This document shows, one piece after another, positions 49,392-60,700 of a stretch of DNA of 64,000 bases. The stretch is from Isoetes taiwanensis (lineage: Eukaryota; Streptophyta; Lycopodiopsida; Isoetales; Isoetaceae): positions 16,504-80,503 of the forward strand of contig JAJEKV010000841.1 of the NCBI GenBank assembly GCA_021234155.1. Direction: 5' to 3'. Numbering within the stretch: position 1 is the stretch's first letter; every line of letters starts with the position of its first letter. Under the pieces are notes generated by a model. It was not told the DNA's origin, made no database searches, and saw only the letters and a program-made list of their open reading frames with translations. The position numbers and the translations under genes were made by a program.

Positions 49392-49599
49392 TATGTAAAT
49401 TTTTTATTCACGCTTTTATGATATGGCAATATTGTGAAATATTGACTATTTTGTAAATAACATGATATTACGCTTTCATAATTTTGAGGTGAAATGTGTG
49501 AATTTGAATATGCTACTAAAAACATGCAATATGAAATTTGTCCCAAAAATTAAGACATAATCCCAATTTAATTGAATGATGGTTAGATATTGTAGAGAG

Positions 49600-50560
49600 T
49601 CAAACCTTTTGAGGCAAAGCTTTTGTAGAAACCTTTGAGCCTAAAAACCTTTGGAGCCGAAAACCCAAAAGCGTAAGAGATTTTGATTTTAAAACCAAAA
49701 CCTTTTGAGCCGAAAAGCCACGGTAGAGATTGTAGATATCCTAAAAGCTCTGAAGCGCAGATAAAAAGCGTATAGAAGCCGAAGTTTAAAGCCGAAAAAA
49801 ATAGATTGAAAGCCGAGAAAGAAGCAGATTGAAGCCGAAAGCCGGAGAAAGCCAGAAATTGGAAGTCAATTGGAAGCGTGGTTACCGGAATGCTCGAAAT
49901 TGGAAGCATTGAAGAGCGTGCGCTCGAAGTTCAAAGTGTGAGAGAAAGGTTCAAAAGGAATGCTAATTTGAAATAATAATCGCTTAAAATTTGCATCAAG
50001 GCCATTATTATCTCCAATAAAAATTTATTACAAGGGTTAATAGTTTTAAGGATCATGAAGTTTAAAAGTTTAAAAGTTATAAGTTATAAGTTTATATGCT
50101 AGTTATAAGTTAAAGTTATATGCTAGTTAGGTTTATACTTAGAATTAGAATTTCTAAACTTCTAAAGTTAAGGTTAGAAGTTAATAATTAAGATTATAAG
50201 TAATATAGTTAGGTTATAAGTTTAAAAAGTTCATGAATTAGAACTTCTAACCTTAAAAAACTTTTTAACCTACAATAACTTCCAACCTTAAAATTTCTAA
50301 CCTATAATAACCTATAATGAACTTCTTAACCTTAAATTTAACCTATAATAACCTTAAAAGTTGTTTCTAAGGTTATTATAGGATACAAGTTAGAAGGTTA
50401 TAAGTTAGAGGGTTTTATTAATTTTATAATGTTGAGGAAAATAACTTGGGCAATCCCAATATATAAATAGAATGATCAAATAGAATAAGACATATGAGGT
50501 TTATTTATGAACATATTAGGGAGAGGTTATTTGGATATGCTAACTTACTATATATGTTTT
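49600..50560. repeat. Low-complexity tract with inverted TTATAAGTTA motifs
   Basis: 49,600-49,930 continues the GAGCCGAAAA-type repeats seen at 46.6-46.8 kb. From 50,040 to 50,420, TTATAAGTTA variants are followed by their inverse (TAACCTATAATAACC) and then by the forward form again. No coding potential. Confidence 0.75.
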
Positions 50561-50569
50561 ATGCATTTT

Positions 50570-53070
50570 AGGTCAATGGCATGCAAAATGCTAAAAGCCC
50601 CCAATGATGCCTGATCAAGGCAAGGAAAAATCCCCAACTAATGAACATGATGCCCAAGGAAAAGAAAATACCTCTAAAATGATGTTGATGATGACAAAGG
50701 AAAGGAAAAGACTCCAAATGATGTTGATGATGGCAAAGGAAAGGAAAAGACCAAAATGAAAAGGATGATGCCAAAGGAAAAGAAATTGTACTTTATGCTC
50801 GGGTCGATTGGAAAACAAAAAAGATCCCATTTTACAACAACAGAGAGGGAGAGAAGGATTATTGTTCCCAGCGCATCCTATCAATGCAAAGTGAATGATG
50901 AAAGATTAGGGAGGACAAAAGTTAGGTGTGGCAATCTCAAAATTATATGACAATTGGAAGGAAAAGGGTTCAGTAAACAAGAATGCCTTGCTTCAGGTGA
51001 AGCAACTAGAGAGGTCCCAACTATTGTTGCATGGGTCGTGGACGTGATCAACCGGAGGGGAACTACATGTTTCCTATAGATGTAGAACCATTGTCAATAA
51101 TGTTCACACAATAGTAAAAGCAAGAGGCCACTTCCAACTTTCAAACATTATCCCACCAAAAGACGCGAAGTCGACATATGATTGTTCCTCCTAAGCCCCG
51201 ATGAAGGTTAGAGGAAGTGAATGTTGTTGGCCTCCCCGTGATTAGGAATGTTCAATAGAGGAGATGGTGGTAGCAAGAGCTACATATCGGAGCATAAGTG
51301 TGATAGCGTGAGGAATTTCATGTACACTATATTTGGCTATGCACCGTGTGATGAAAGATCAAAGAAGAAAAGATTCCCATTGAATGGAAAGTGGATATGT
51401 TCAAAAGCATGGATGGATATACATGGAATTCCAACCTCTTGGGTACAACCGCAAAAGAGACATGAAAATGGTAGTAAAATTGCATTGTATGGGGAACACC
51501 TGCCCGGCATTTATCTCAAGAACTATAGCCGCAAAGGAAATATTTAAAAGATATGTATTCAATGCGAAACATGCCATAAGAGTAAGAAGGATGAACAGTG
51601 GTAGAGTTATTGTTGAAAAGAGATTGCCATCCCATTGTACCTGTAAGAGCATATTAGGAGGGAAATAAATGCATGGGCAAATTTTTGCACCTACTATGGC
51701 CATTTCTTGGGCTTAGAGTTGTGGAGTGATGGTCCAGATTTCACATTGGGAGTATCATGAGGTGTTTAAGAAACTGAGGAGAAAGGTTACAATGGTCACC
51801 TGTGATCCCATACCTAGCTGCACATAGTGCATTGTTGAAGTAGTCCCCTAATAGTATTGAAAAGTTCAAGAAGGCAAGGTTTAGGAGGCATGGACCCACG
51901 AACATGTTGAGCCAAATATCCGTATAAACCTCGAGATCCGCGTGCCGGTAAAAAAAGAAATTGTGTAAAAAGAATGTGGATGTTTTCTTTTCCTATCCTA
52001 CTTATCACCGTGGGTATTTTTGAAAGAGTCAATTTGGGGTTCCTAATGCCCGACATACTCATGAGGATGTGGACGATTGTTTGGAAAATATAGTCATGTA
52101 TTGAGATGCAGCATGCTACCAACTTTCCAGTTATTGGAAATATTTCATGGATGTACAAATCCATCTCCCATAGGATCTAATTTAGAAGAAGAAGTGTCCA
52201 TTGGAAGAGTTTTGTGGATGGTTATGCTCTAATACGGAAGGTCATTCTAGACCCTTCAATTCACCTTTTTGGGTGAGAGAAGGGACCCAACGCGGCAATC
52301 GGAAAATGAGACCTGCAGGAGAAAGGGAGAGGTAGAGGCAAAATTTGGGTACAGGATGCAAATGGTAAAGCTTGGCGATACCTCCCCGGTCAATCAAAAG
52401 CTCTAAAACCAACTCGCAGTCACAATTGGGATTGACTAAGGATGGCATCAATGACTACATCATCAAGCACGTCCAATTCGATGAGACTAATCATGCATTG
52501 ATAGATTATTGGAAGAAGGTGATCAACTTATTGGATGAGGAGCATACACATCCCTTTAAGAGCTGAAAGAAGGTGGTTCCCTAAAAGTAGGTGGAGAAGA
52601 TTAGTCGGGTCGTAATTTAAGATGATGGTACCCATTAGTAGCATCAGAAGGCATATGCTCCTCCTCAACTGATAAACACTATGTTGATCCCAGAAGATAG
52701 GCTAAAAATATCTAGGCCTGGATTGTTATGAACCTTTCATCACGGAGTGCCACCAATTTTAGTAGTAGTAAAACCGCAGCATCTAGAAACCCATCCAAAG
52801 GTGGTTGGGACCTGATATTCTGCAAAAGAAGAAGGCATGTTAACTTCAATATAAAGCAGAAAATGGTGGTGTCCAAGATATCAGTTGAGTAATGTCACCC
52901 ATAAAGAAAGATATTCGGGGATTAAGCTGGGACAAAGAGGTGGAGGAGAAAACTTATGATCCTATCTTTGGCTAGACATTGAAACCGCATTGTACCGGAC
53001 TCCAAAAAACTATTCCAAGTAAACAAATGTAGAATTACAAACACCTCGTGATGTAAGGAATAAGGTTCTC
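50570..53070 (+). pseudogene. DUF7869-type transposon gene, copy C (of element II)
   Basis: The N-terminal half is preserved here, unlike in copy B. KSPTNEHDAQGKENTSK leads to CDSVRNFMYTIFGYAPCDER and KWICSKAWMDIHGIPTS (51.3-51.45 kb), the N-terminal motif typical of these transposon proteins. The C-terminal half aligns with copies A and B: LELWSDGPDFTLGVS-like residues (51.72 kb), an eroded HTHEDVD box (52.06 kb) and WKSFVDGY-like residues (52.2 kb). The gene is divergent from the large HAD-domain gene and is probably the native second gene of element II. Stops throughout. Confidence 0.78.
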
Positions 53071-53299
53071 ATATCCTTGGGGATGTTGGTGGAAAAAATG
53101 AAAACAAGCATTTCATGTATCAATCACGCTTAATAAAAGTTGTGTACTACTTTGAGTTTCATGATATATAATTTTTGTAATTTGAAGTTAAGGTGTGAAT
53201 TTATATTAAGGTGTGTGATTATCCCGTCACATTAAATCCTCTTAATCTCTTCAATGTTCCCATCTACCTGATAGACTAATGGTGTGTATATCCATAATA

Positions 53300-54170
53300 A
53301 TCTTTTTCTATTCGCTAAAAGGTGCTTTCCCCAACTTATCATTACAAAGCATAGATACAATCTTTTGTATTCTGAGTATTATTGCCCAATGCAACGGTGT
53401 GTCCCCGAAGTCTTAGAGCCTTTGATTTATGACGCTTAAATCATATCCGACCATAAGCCATAAATATCAACTTCCCAAAATGCAAAGCTACATAAAATGG
53501 CCTCATATCACCAAGCATTACTTTTAGGAAATGAACTAAGACCCCAACGATAATAAGGAACGAGGGAAGATTAAAGTCAAAGGGTGACATTGCTCAATTC
53601 AAATGCCCATTCTTCAAAAGCATTAACGCCACAAAGCGTAAAAATTTTCTTCTTTCTGGATGAGCAAAGAACTGTGAATTCTCACATAAAATGTGTTGAT
53701 GATCAAAAGCAATGAACAAAGGTTTCTTTCCTTCCATCCGCTGACAATTTGATTTTTATTATTGAGAAGTGCTTGAACAACGCCTGGATTTGGGTTCCCT
53801 TTGATTGCAACCCAATGCATGGGCTTTATCAAGATTGTCCTTCTTATTCAAGAAGTTTAGTAATCCTTCCCTCTTCAACATGAACAACAAAAGATTTTAT
53901 TTCCTAATGACCCACTCAACATCTTCTTTCTGGTGCATAACCCGCAGCTGAATGAAGCAACTAGCACCATACTTGATCTTTTGCGGTTCCCGGAAAATCA
54001 AATTCGTAACAGCATTTTGCTTTTGGTTTAAGATTTGCGCCAGAAAAATGGCTTCTAAGCATGAGAACTTGCGTAGTATTCTCAAATTCCTGCTTAATCA
54101 TTGTCATGCCAACAATTTAGTCCTTAAAAATCAGCGCGTGGACCGGATTTTCATTTGGGGAGCTGCAGGA
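53300..54170 (-). pseudogene. Ankyrin-repeat-like pseudogene remnant
   Basis: Minus-strand pieces resemble consecutive ankyrin repeats. NKKDNLDK runs on, in a shifted frame, to PMHWVAIKGNPNPGVVQALL (53.8 kb). Further on are an ALHFG-like start (53.5 kb) and GHTVALGNNTQNTKDCIYAL (53.37 kb). The spacing of roughly 33 residues and the TPLHWA-like cores fit the family, but every repeat is altered and frames shift between them. It has no relation I can see to the element genes, so it may be a captured or pre-existing host gene fragment. Confidence 0.45.
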
Positions 54171-57100
54171 TAAGGATAGAAGAATTTTGTCCGAGAATAA
54201 TTCTTAATGAGCAAGAGGTTAGTTTTTGAGCATTGGGGGTTAATTGTTGAACAAATCACAGAAGAAGAGATGACAATGAGTGAATCCAAGAAATTTTAAG
54301 CTCGTGGTCAGCCGTGATTCCAAAACCCCAACATGTCCTGCTCTCATAGTTTTGCACAAATCGGCCATATAGCTCTTCATCAAGGTATATTTGATCAAAG
54401 GCGCACTCACCCACCTCTTTTTATCTCTATAGCTAATGCTCGCATCAGGCTAACATGGCCCTTTTTTCATTTTTCATTTTTCTTAGAAGCCCCTATCCTC
54501 CCCCGAAATACGTGGTGGGAACTAACCGAATATGCCAAAAGCATCTTACCTATAATTATATATTAAGATATTGGTAAGGAGAGTACACAAATTTATTTTA
54601 CATTGGGAAGTATTTTCAAAGTTTTTTAACGACATAATTAGAAAGATTAGAAATCAAAATGAGAACGAAGAAGACTAGTCCAATTTTTCCTCACATTTTG
54701 CACCTAACTTCTTTACTTTCTCTCTCCTAATATATGATCCTCGCCATCAATGGATCAAGTATTAAGTCAGTACTGTCCTAATGCATGATCTCAGCCATCA
54801 ATGCTCGCTTTAAGTCGTGTAAATTATGCATGTTAACACTAGAGTTGTTCCTTTATTGAACCCAAATGGGTTCATTCATACACTTTTGAAATTTATTATA
54901 GTTGGTGATAAAGAATTTGTCTACATATTTCACAATATGTTTGTCCTCCATGAGTGTACATTTAAGGAAAAATTTATGAAAATATAGAAAAGTTCTATTA
55001 CCAAACATAATGTGGCTCTACCGCAAAAGGGGTCAAGTTTATTCTCAAAGTCTTTAACATTTTCACATTATTATTTTGCAATTGTGATTTTTCCTAGGAA
55101 TTCTAATTCCTCTCCATCTTGTAAATCATGATATGAGAAATCTATCACAAGAAGAATTAAAAAATCTACAATGGTAGAATTTTTTGAGAAAGCCAATTCC
55201 TTAAAGTTTGAAGTTGAAGTTCTTTTATGGACCAGCTTAGGTCCCCGAGGGTCAAAAATTTTGAAAATTCATAGTATTACTCCAATTTTTGAAAAAAAAT
55301 GAACCATTTAGCAAGACGTAGTAGTTAGTATCTATTCCCCATTGAAAAATAATAGTACCTTCATATGCTTATTCTATTTCAAATATCATATGGATATGAA
55401 ATGTTTCCCCGATGTCTGTTTAAATTCCCTTAGGGACGGACCGGTCCTTCATGATTGAAATTATGATTTGCTCATTGATACATCAAATTTTTATGAAATC
55501 ACATGAAATTTGAAAAATGAATAGCATTTTGTAGGCTACATTCATAGAAAATTAATCTTATTTTGAAATTTGTATTCCATGTTGAAGTGTCATGGGATTA
55601 TATCATATCATCAAAACCATTGAATTGAGTGCGTAATATTTCAAGGCGCGACAGCCGTAACTTGTGAATATTTTATTTTGTCATTTAAAAATGGTGGTAC
55701 AACTGAAGCTAATCTTACATTTCGTGTGTTCATATTTAAAATCCGCGGGTATCAAGGAAGAACCAGTCCCTATTATGGAGAAGGTGATTGAGAGACCCAT
55801 ACGCGTTGATGAACCCAAACAAAGTCCCCGAGACAACTCTAGTGTTAAGTCTTTTCGCTTTTTTGTTCGGAGGTTTCGTAATCCAGGTTTCGACAACGCA
55901 GTGCCGGGTACGCTTTTGTGTCCCAAAATTTCACTAGGTATTTTTACATTTTCCTTGAATTTTAGATTTTTTTCAAAACCTGATACATCATTAGGTTTAT
56001 ATCCTTGTAATCCTTCGACCGCTAATCCGTTAAAACAAACCGCATGTTGTGACTAATAAGGTTATTGCTGAGATGATGACAATCGGGATGTATAAATGTG
56101 AAGACTTTAAGTTAAGTGTTTCGACATGCTATTTTGATAGAATAAAATAGAATGTATTTTATCTAGAACAATAGTAGGAGAAGTGAAATGTCTAGTTAAT
56201 AGAATCTAACAAGAAGTGTTACTTACCTAGATTTCAAGATCCATCATATTCATCCAAAGTTTTCCTTATAGATTTCAAGACATGAAGGTATACCGTTATT
56301 TCAATCCTCCCTAAACACATGTGGCATATTCACCGCTGGCATTGCATGATGCTTTGTCTCAAATGAAGTTGTTTGGACCGATTCAAAACCTTAAATGTTC
56401 GTAATCATTATTTTTTACCATTTATTACCTTGATGCACTACTTATTCATATAATCATAACATCATGATTTCCACCTTCCACCTGAGGTAAGTTATTTGAA
56501 AAGGAACTGTAAAAAGAAATTTCTTCATTTTCATCTTTAATTTACATATTGTTAACAGTGCAATAAAAAGGAATTATTTCGTCTGCCTTTATTTTCTATT
56601 TCGATACTGTTATAAAATCATAAGTAGACTATTAGCCGATGCATTCTTAAATCCCCTAAAGGCATATATAAAGGTACATTTCAGATGGCGGGCGCGGAAA
56701 GGCGAGAGCAATGTTGCGAAGATTGACTATATTTTGTGATCAACTGTATTCAACAACCGTGATCCTAGGTTCATAACTATTGCAAAGGGCTTGTAATCCA
56801 GAGCCACTAGAAGAGGAGGACCATTTGGATAAGGACCTGGCCATGATGAGGCTATCCGATAACAGGACTATGCATATGTTGAAAATATATACACTGTAAA
56901 ATGATATTAGCACCACCAAAGGAAGATTATTAATCTTGTTGTAACATGTAATATAGAAAAATATTTAGATCGGGACATCACTGGACTTTAGTATTAAATG
57001 TCGTCTCTTTTAGCAATGTAGCCATGTGAATTTCGTAATATTTGTATGGTTTTTTAAGCAACGGAAATTTGTTACATATCTTATGGTTTTGCAGATTCTT

Positions 57101-57215
57101 TATAATACCAAAGTAGTAATATACGTGGGCAATGTTCTTTGAAATTATATCTAAATTTGGTAACTTAATTGGTCCTCCATTTAATTTATTATCACTCCAC
57201 TAAAAGGGAGGGATC
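54171..57215. other. Unassigned AT-rich region
   Basis: The plus-strand frame 55,664-56,056 is open for 130 codons and contains EPVPIMEKVIERPIRVDEPK, but I recognise no family. The remainder has only short frames. It may be part of element II or a later insertion into it. Confidence 0.35.
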
Positions 57216-57219
57216 AATT

Positions 57220-57530
57220 AAAAATGACTCTAATTGTGGCCTTTGACCCACTCTAATCCTAATGTACTGGGACTATTTCTGCCTCCTCAAACCCATGCTA
57301 GGTATATATTCTGGATTTTAATTGCGATTTTGGTAGAATCGACTCTAATTCTAAATACAACTGACTCTAATTGTGACTCTATCTTCGACTCTAAATGTGA
57401 TGGTAGAGTTAACTCTAAATCTAACACTCAAGATTGACTTCTAATTCCGGACATCATTTGTGATGGTAGAGTTGGACTCTAATTTCACAATCTGTGATTG
57501 ACTCTAATTATGATTCCTCTCTATAACCGA
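57220..57530 (+). repeat. Degenerate GACTCTAAT repeats
   Basis: GACTCTAATTNTGA and close variants recur about a dozen times at irregular 15-30-bp spacing, including duplicated GTGATGGTAGAGTT phrases. It resembles a subterminal repeat zone of a DNA transposon, but I cannot identify ends. Confidence 0.6.
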
Positions 57531-57659
57531 TCACAAATTCTCGACGCTGGCCCCAAATCCAGAGCTTAGAGCGGGCCCTAGCATCTAATAACGCTAGTTT
57601 AAGGGTTTTTCCATTTTTCTCATTCAGTTTATAACTATCTGACTCTTCATCTCCCCCTT

Positions 57660-57757
57660 GTAGTGATATGTTAAACATATAGTGAATTTTATCAAGTTAC
57701 TAAAACTTGGTACAGTAAATTTGTCCCAAAAATCAAGACATTTGACTTAATGATGGT
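57660..57757 (-). repeat. Right terminal region of element II
   Basis: AATTTGTCCCAAAAATCAAG, then TTAATGATGGTTAT, matches the right end of the short derivative (49,541-49,586), except that a 12-bp TAATCCCAATTT segment is altered. It is directly followed by ACCAACCGCG, the LINE flank. Confidence 0.75.
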
Positions 57758-57766
57758 TATACCAAC

Positions 57767-60700
57767 CGCGATAGTACACATTACCCTGAAGCACCTTTCA
57801 AGGGAATAGAGTCACGGGAGTATGGAAGCTAGCCCATAATGCAGCACTTACCCCAATTCCGGCGGTTCGGAGGCCAAGGAGAGAAAGTATCCGCTAACCC
57901 TTCACATTTTGTACCTTCGCCACCAAGAAGTGAGGAAAGTGTCATCTAAACTGGTTAATAATCACTGGCTACCATCCTCCGCATCCCAAGCCCATCCACC
58001 ACTCCTCCCTCCATTGTGGTGACAAAAACAATCGACGCTCCGCCACAATCGTAAACAAAAACAAGCAAAGGGTCAGTACCACCACCTATCGTGGCCGGAA
58101 ATTGGCGCAGCCCATGATCACTGTAGTAACGCTCAACGCCATCATGGCGGCCAAGAACTCCCAACTCCGTCGTAAGCTTTGCAAAGTCAGCTTAAGATAG
58201 GCAATGCCTTGACCTCAAGCCTCGCCTCCAAGGCCCCTCAAGGTCATGCAACATTAGTCAAAATTCCTCCCAAAGTGGACAAACCCGTGACCAGACCTTA
58301 CTAATGGAAGAAGTCAACACCTCAAATTTTCAACTGCCAGTGGCTTTTGCAATAATCTTATACAATGGACAACAAGGAGAGATAGGCCTCCAATCACACA
58401 CATACGTAGAAGGCTGCTTAACCTAGGAACAAGGAAATGCATGCGTATTCAAGATCCTATCCATTTGGAGAGACCGCAAAGAACTCAAGATATGGCCCCT
58501 GCGACAGAACAGCCCACTCCCAATAAGTCTCGAAAGAACCCACAGCCCGTGACATTTCTTTAATATGCACATACATGCCTCCCGCTTAAATTTCCTCCTG
58601 AGAGCTTCCTCGCCTCCAAGCTCTCACCGGTGAGGTAAAATAGATGGCTTCATCAAAGACTCCAAAGCCCTGACTCAAGCCATAGTATGATGCCAAAGGA
58701 ACTGAAATGATCATGCACATACCTTCAGAATCACTTCGGATCCTCCAAAGTCCCCATCGTGCAAAGCAAGGGACGCTTATACGCTTATACGCCGCCTAGT
58801 CAGCTCAAGAACACCGAATTTAACTTGTGTCCCCCTCCTTCAATCCGTGTAAGTACCATGACGCCGCTTCTCCCCGCGACCTTAACCTCGCCCGTGAGCA
58901 ACAATAATACGTAACATCAGATTCTCCTTAATGCCATCGGTCGCGACCATCCTTCCAACCCCCGATAGACCATGTAACCTTCCCGGCTTTCCAGACACGC
59001 CGCTTACCAAGACCTTGGTAAAATTTCACACTCGCTGTCTATTTCACCATACCGCACATACCCCTTCGCAATGAAAAGGTATTGCCACAACTCGGGTGAC
59101 CGGGTCAGGTACCCGTGACGCTCAAGTCGGGTAAGTTCAAACGCGAACACCGCCCTAGAGGGCCGAGGAGGCAACCGCATCTCCGATCACCGACAAAGCC
59201 CGAGGGTAATGATCGCAAAAGGAGGTAGATGAAAGCTCCCAAGAAGAGGGTACTACCATCTAGTGCGCATGGGGAAGCATAGCACCTGGCCATGCCTAGA
59301 TACTGCCCGCACTAATCTTCCTATTACAATAGGTAAAGATAAGTCCCTGTGGGACTCCCAACCAAGGCTACAACTCGCAATAAACGGTATTCATCAACTC
59401 CTCAACCCATGTAACCTGGTTCTAACTAGAGCCATCCTACTCTTCTACCATATTGAAGTCCCTAACAACAAATTGAAGCTTTACCCGCAACTCACCACAG
59501 AATCCTATTCTCCATCAGTGGCTCCAAGCATCCACAGAAGGTCAGATTAGGGCATATAAAATAATAATCCCTACTCTTGCCTCCTCCAAACTCTAATTAT
59601 TGCCCACCCACTGTAACCTGTCAAGGTGTAGGCACGACTGCACACCCCATCTCCAAGTACAAGAGCGGCCCCCACTAGTCCGCCTGGGGAAGAAGGCCAG
59701 AGGCAAACCCGCCTCACCAACCATATTCATGAGCCCTGAGCACACCCATGTGACACTTATGCCTCAATGCAAACAATATCAGACGAATCACGTAAGAGCC
59801 ACAGAAACAGTGGGGCCCCTTTACCACTGTATAATGCACCCCACATTCCAACCAAAGATCTACCTATTCATCCCGTGTAGAAGAAGTGTTCCAGCCCACA
59901 TGCCTACCACCCACCGTGCCATCAACACTCCACAGAGTCATCAATATCTGTGTTTCTAGGATCACAAAGAATGTGACCTAAGTAATAAACCGCTTACACG
60001 CTGACATTCCACTTCCAACACATGTGTTAGTCCCCCAAACTCCATAGAGTCATGGCCACTAGTTCCCTGGCCTCCAACTGGCTGCTCCACCACCCTATGT
60101 TTCAAGACATACCAATGGACATCCCAAACAGACCACCACTCTCCCATACTGCCTCTCGCATCTAGCTACAACCAAATATCCGGAAGCCCTCCCCCGGCCA
60201 CCACACGCCCCTTAGCCCCACCATTCAATGAGCGGCCGCCGTTAAGCCCGCCCGCCCCACACCACACACCTCTCCCAACCACACCATCTCGGCCCAACCC
60301 ACTCCCCATCAGCATCTCACCTGAGTCCTCCTCAGATACACCTCAGATCAGAGGGAATCCCGCCCCCTGACAAGCACCCGCAACCTCTACCACATCACAA
60401 GCACGCCAGACCATCAACAGTCGATGGTAGCACAATAGATGGAAACATCCTACCAGACCTAGAGCCATTCAAAAGCCACCCAAGAGGGACAGACCGGAAG
60501 AGAAGTGGGCATGCCAAAGCAGTGTAGCAACAGATCTTGGGGGACTCAAGACACACCTGAGCCAACATACACCCAAAGCCATTAGCTAGTGAAACCAAGA
60601 AGCCGCACCATCGCATCGTGGGGAGGAAGATCCTCAATCGGACCAACACGTGGGATTTTAATCACACAAAGAACGTGGATATTGCTCTGAGTATAATAAT
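57767..60700 (-). mobile_element. LINE, 5' half: endonuclease and RT N-terminus
   Basis: Read leftwards. An apurinic endonuclease-like part contains VRDFNMVEE (59.45 kb; GDFN in intact LINEs) and DHYPRALS. The linker follows. The RT start has DWRPISPCCPLYKIIAK (58.4-58.34 kb), the standard NWRPISL block. Then GLRQ and DPLLVFVYDC (58.12-58.05 kb) correspond to GLRQGDPLSPLLF. The catalytic FADD block is not recognisable in the decayed stretch that follows. The frame reaching the element II boundary continues into the RT piece at 36.05 kb. Many stops. The 5' limit is uncertain; coding-like sequence reaches at least 60.65 kb. Confidence 0.8.

Larger units (their letters stand above)
46803..49585. 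mobile_element. Short TIR derivative of the same transposon family (2.8 kb)
   Basis: Termini TAACCATCATCCAATTAAAT (46,803 on) and, inverted, TAACCATCATTCAATTAAAT (ending 49,585) continue as near-identical inverted repeats for about 33 bp. The interior contains a 0.6-kb piece of the HAD domain on the minus strand and most of a DUF7869-type gene on the plus strand, joined without the rest. It therefore looks like an internal-deletion derivative of a full element. The flanking low-complexity DNA on both sides is alike. Confidence 0.85.
36050..57757. mobile_element. Element II: long TIR transposon with divergent gene pair and nested insertions
   Basis: The left end (from about 36,042) reads ACCAACATTCAATTAAATT then GGGATTATGTC. 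The right end (about 57,720-57,757) reads inwards ACCATCATTAAGTC then TCTTGATTTTTGGGAC. Both match the termini of the short derivative at 46,803-49,585. ACCAAC flanks both sides (36,044-36,049 and 57,761-57,766) and may be the target duplication, although the left copy overlaps the TIR consensus. Gene order is the mirror image of element I: HAD-domain gene on minus (36.4-44.2 kb), small gene on minus (45.3-45.7 kb), DUF7869-type gene on plus (50.6-53.1 kb). The outer limits are well supported by LINE continuity. The assignment of 53.2-57.6 kb to the element rather than to later insertions is open. Confidence 0.65.
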
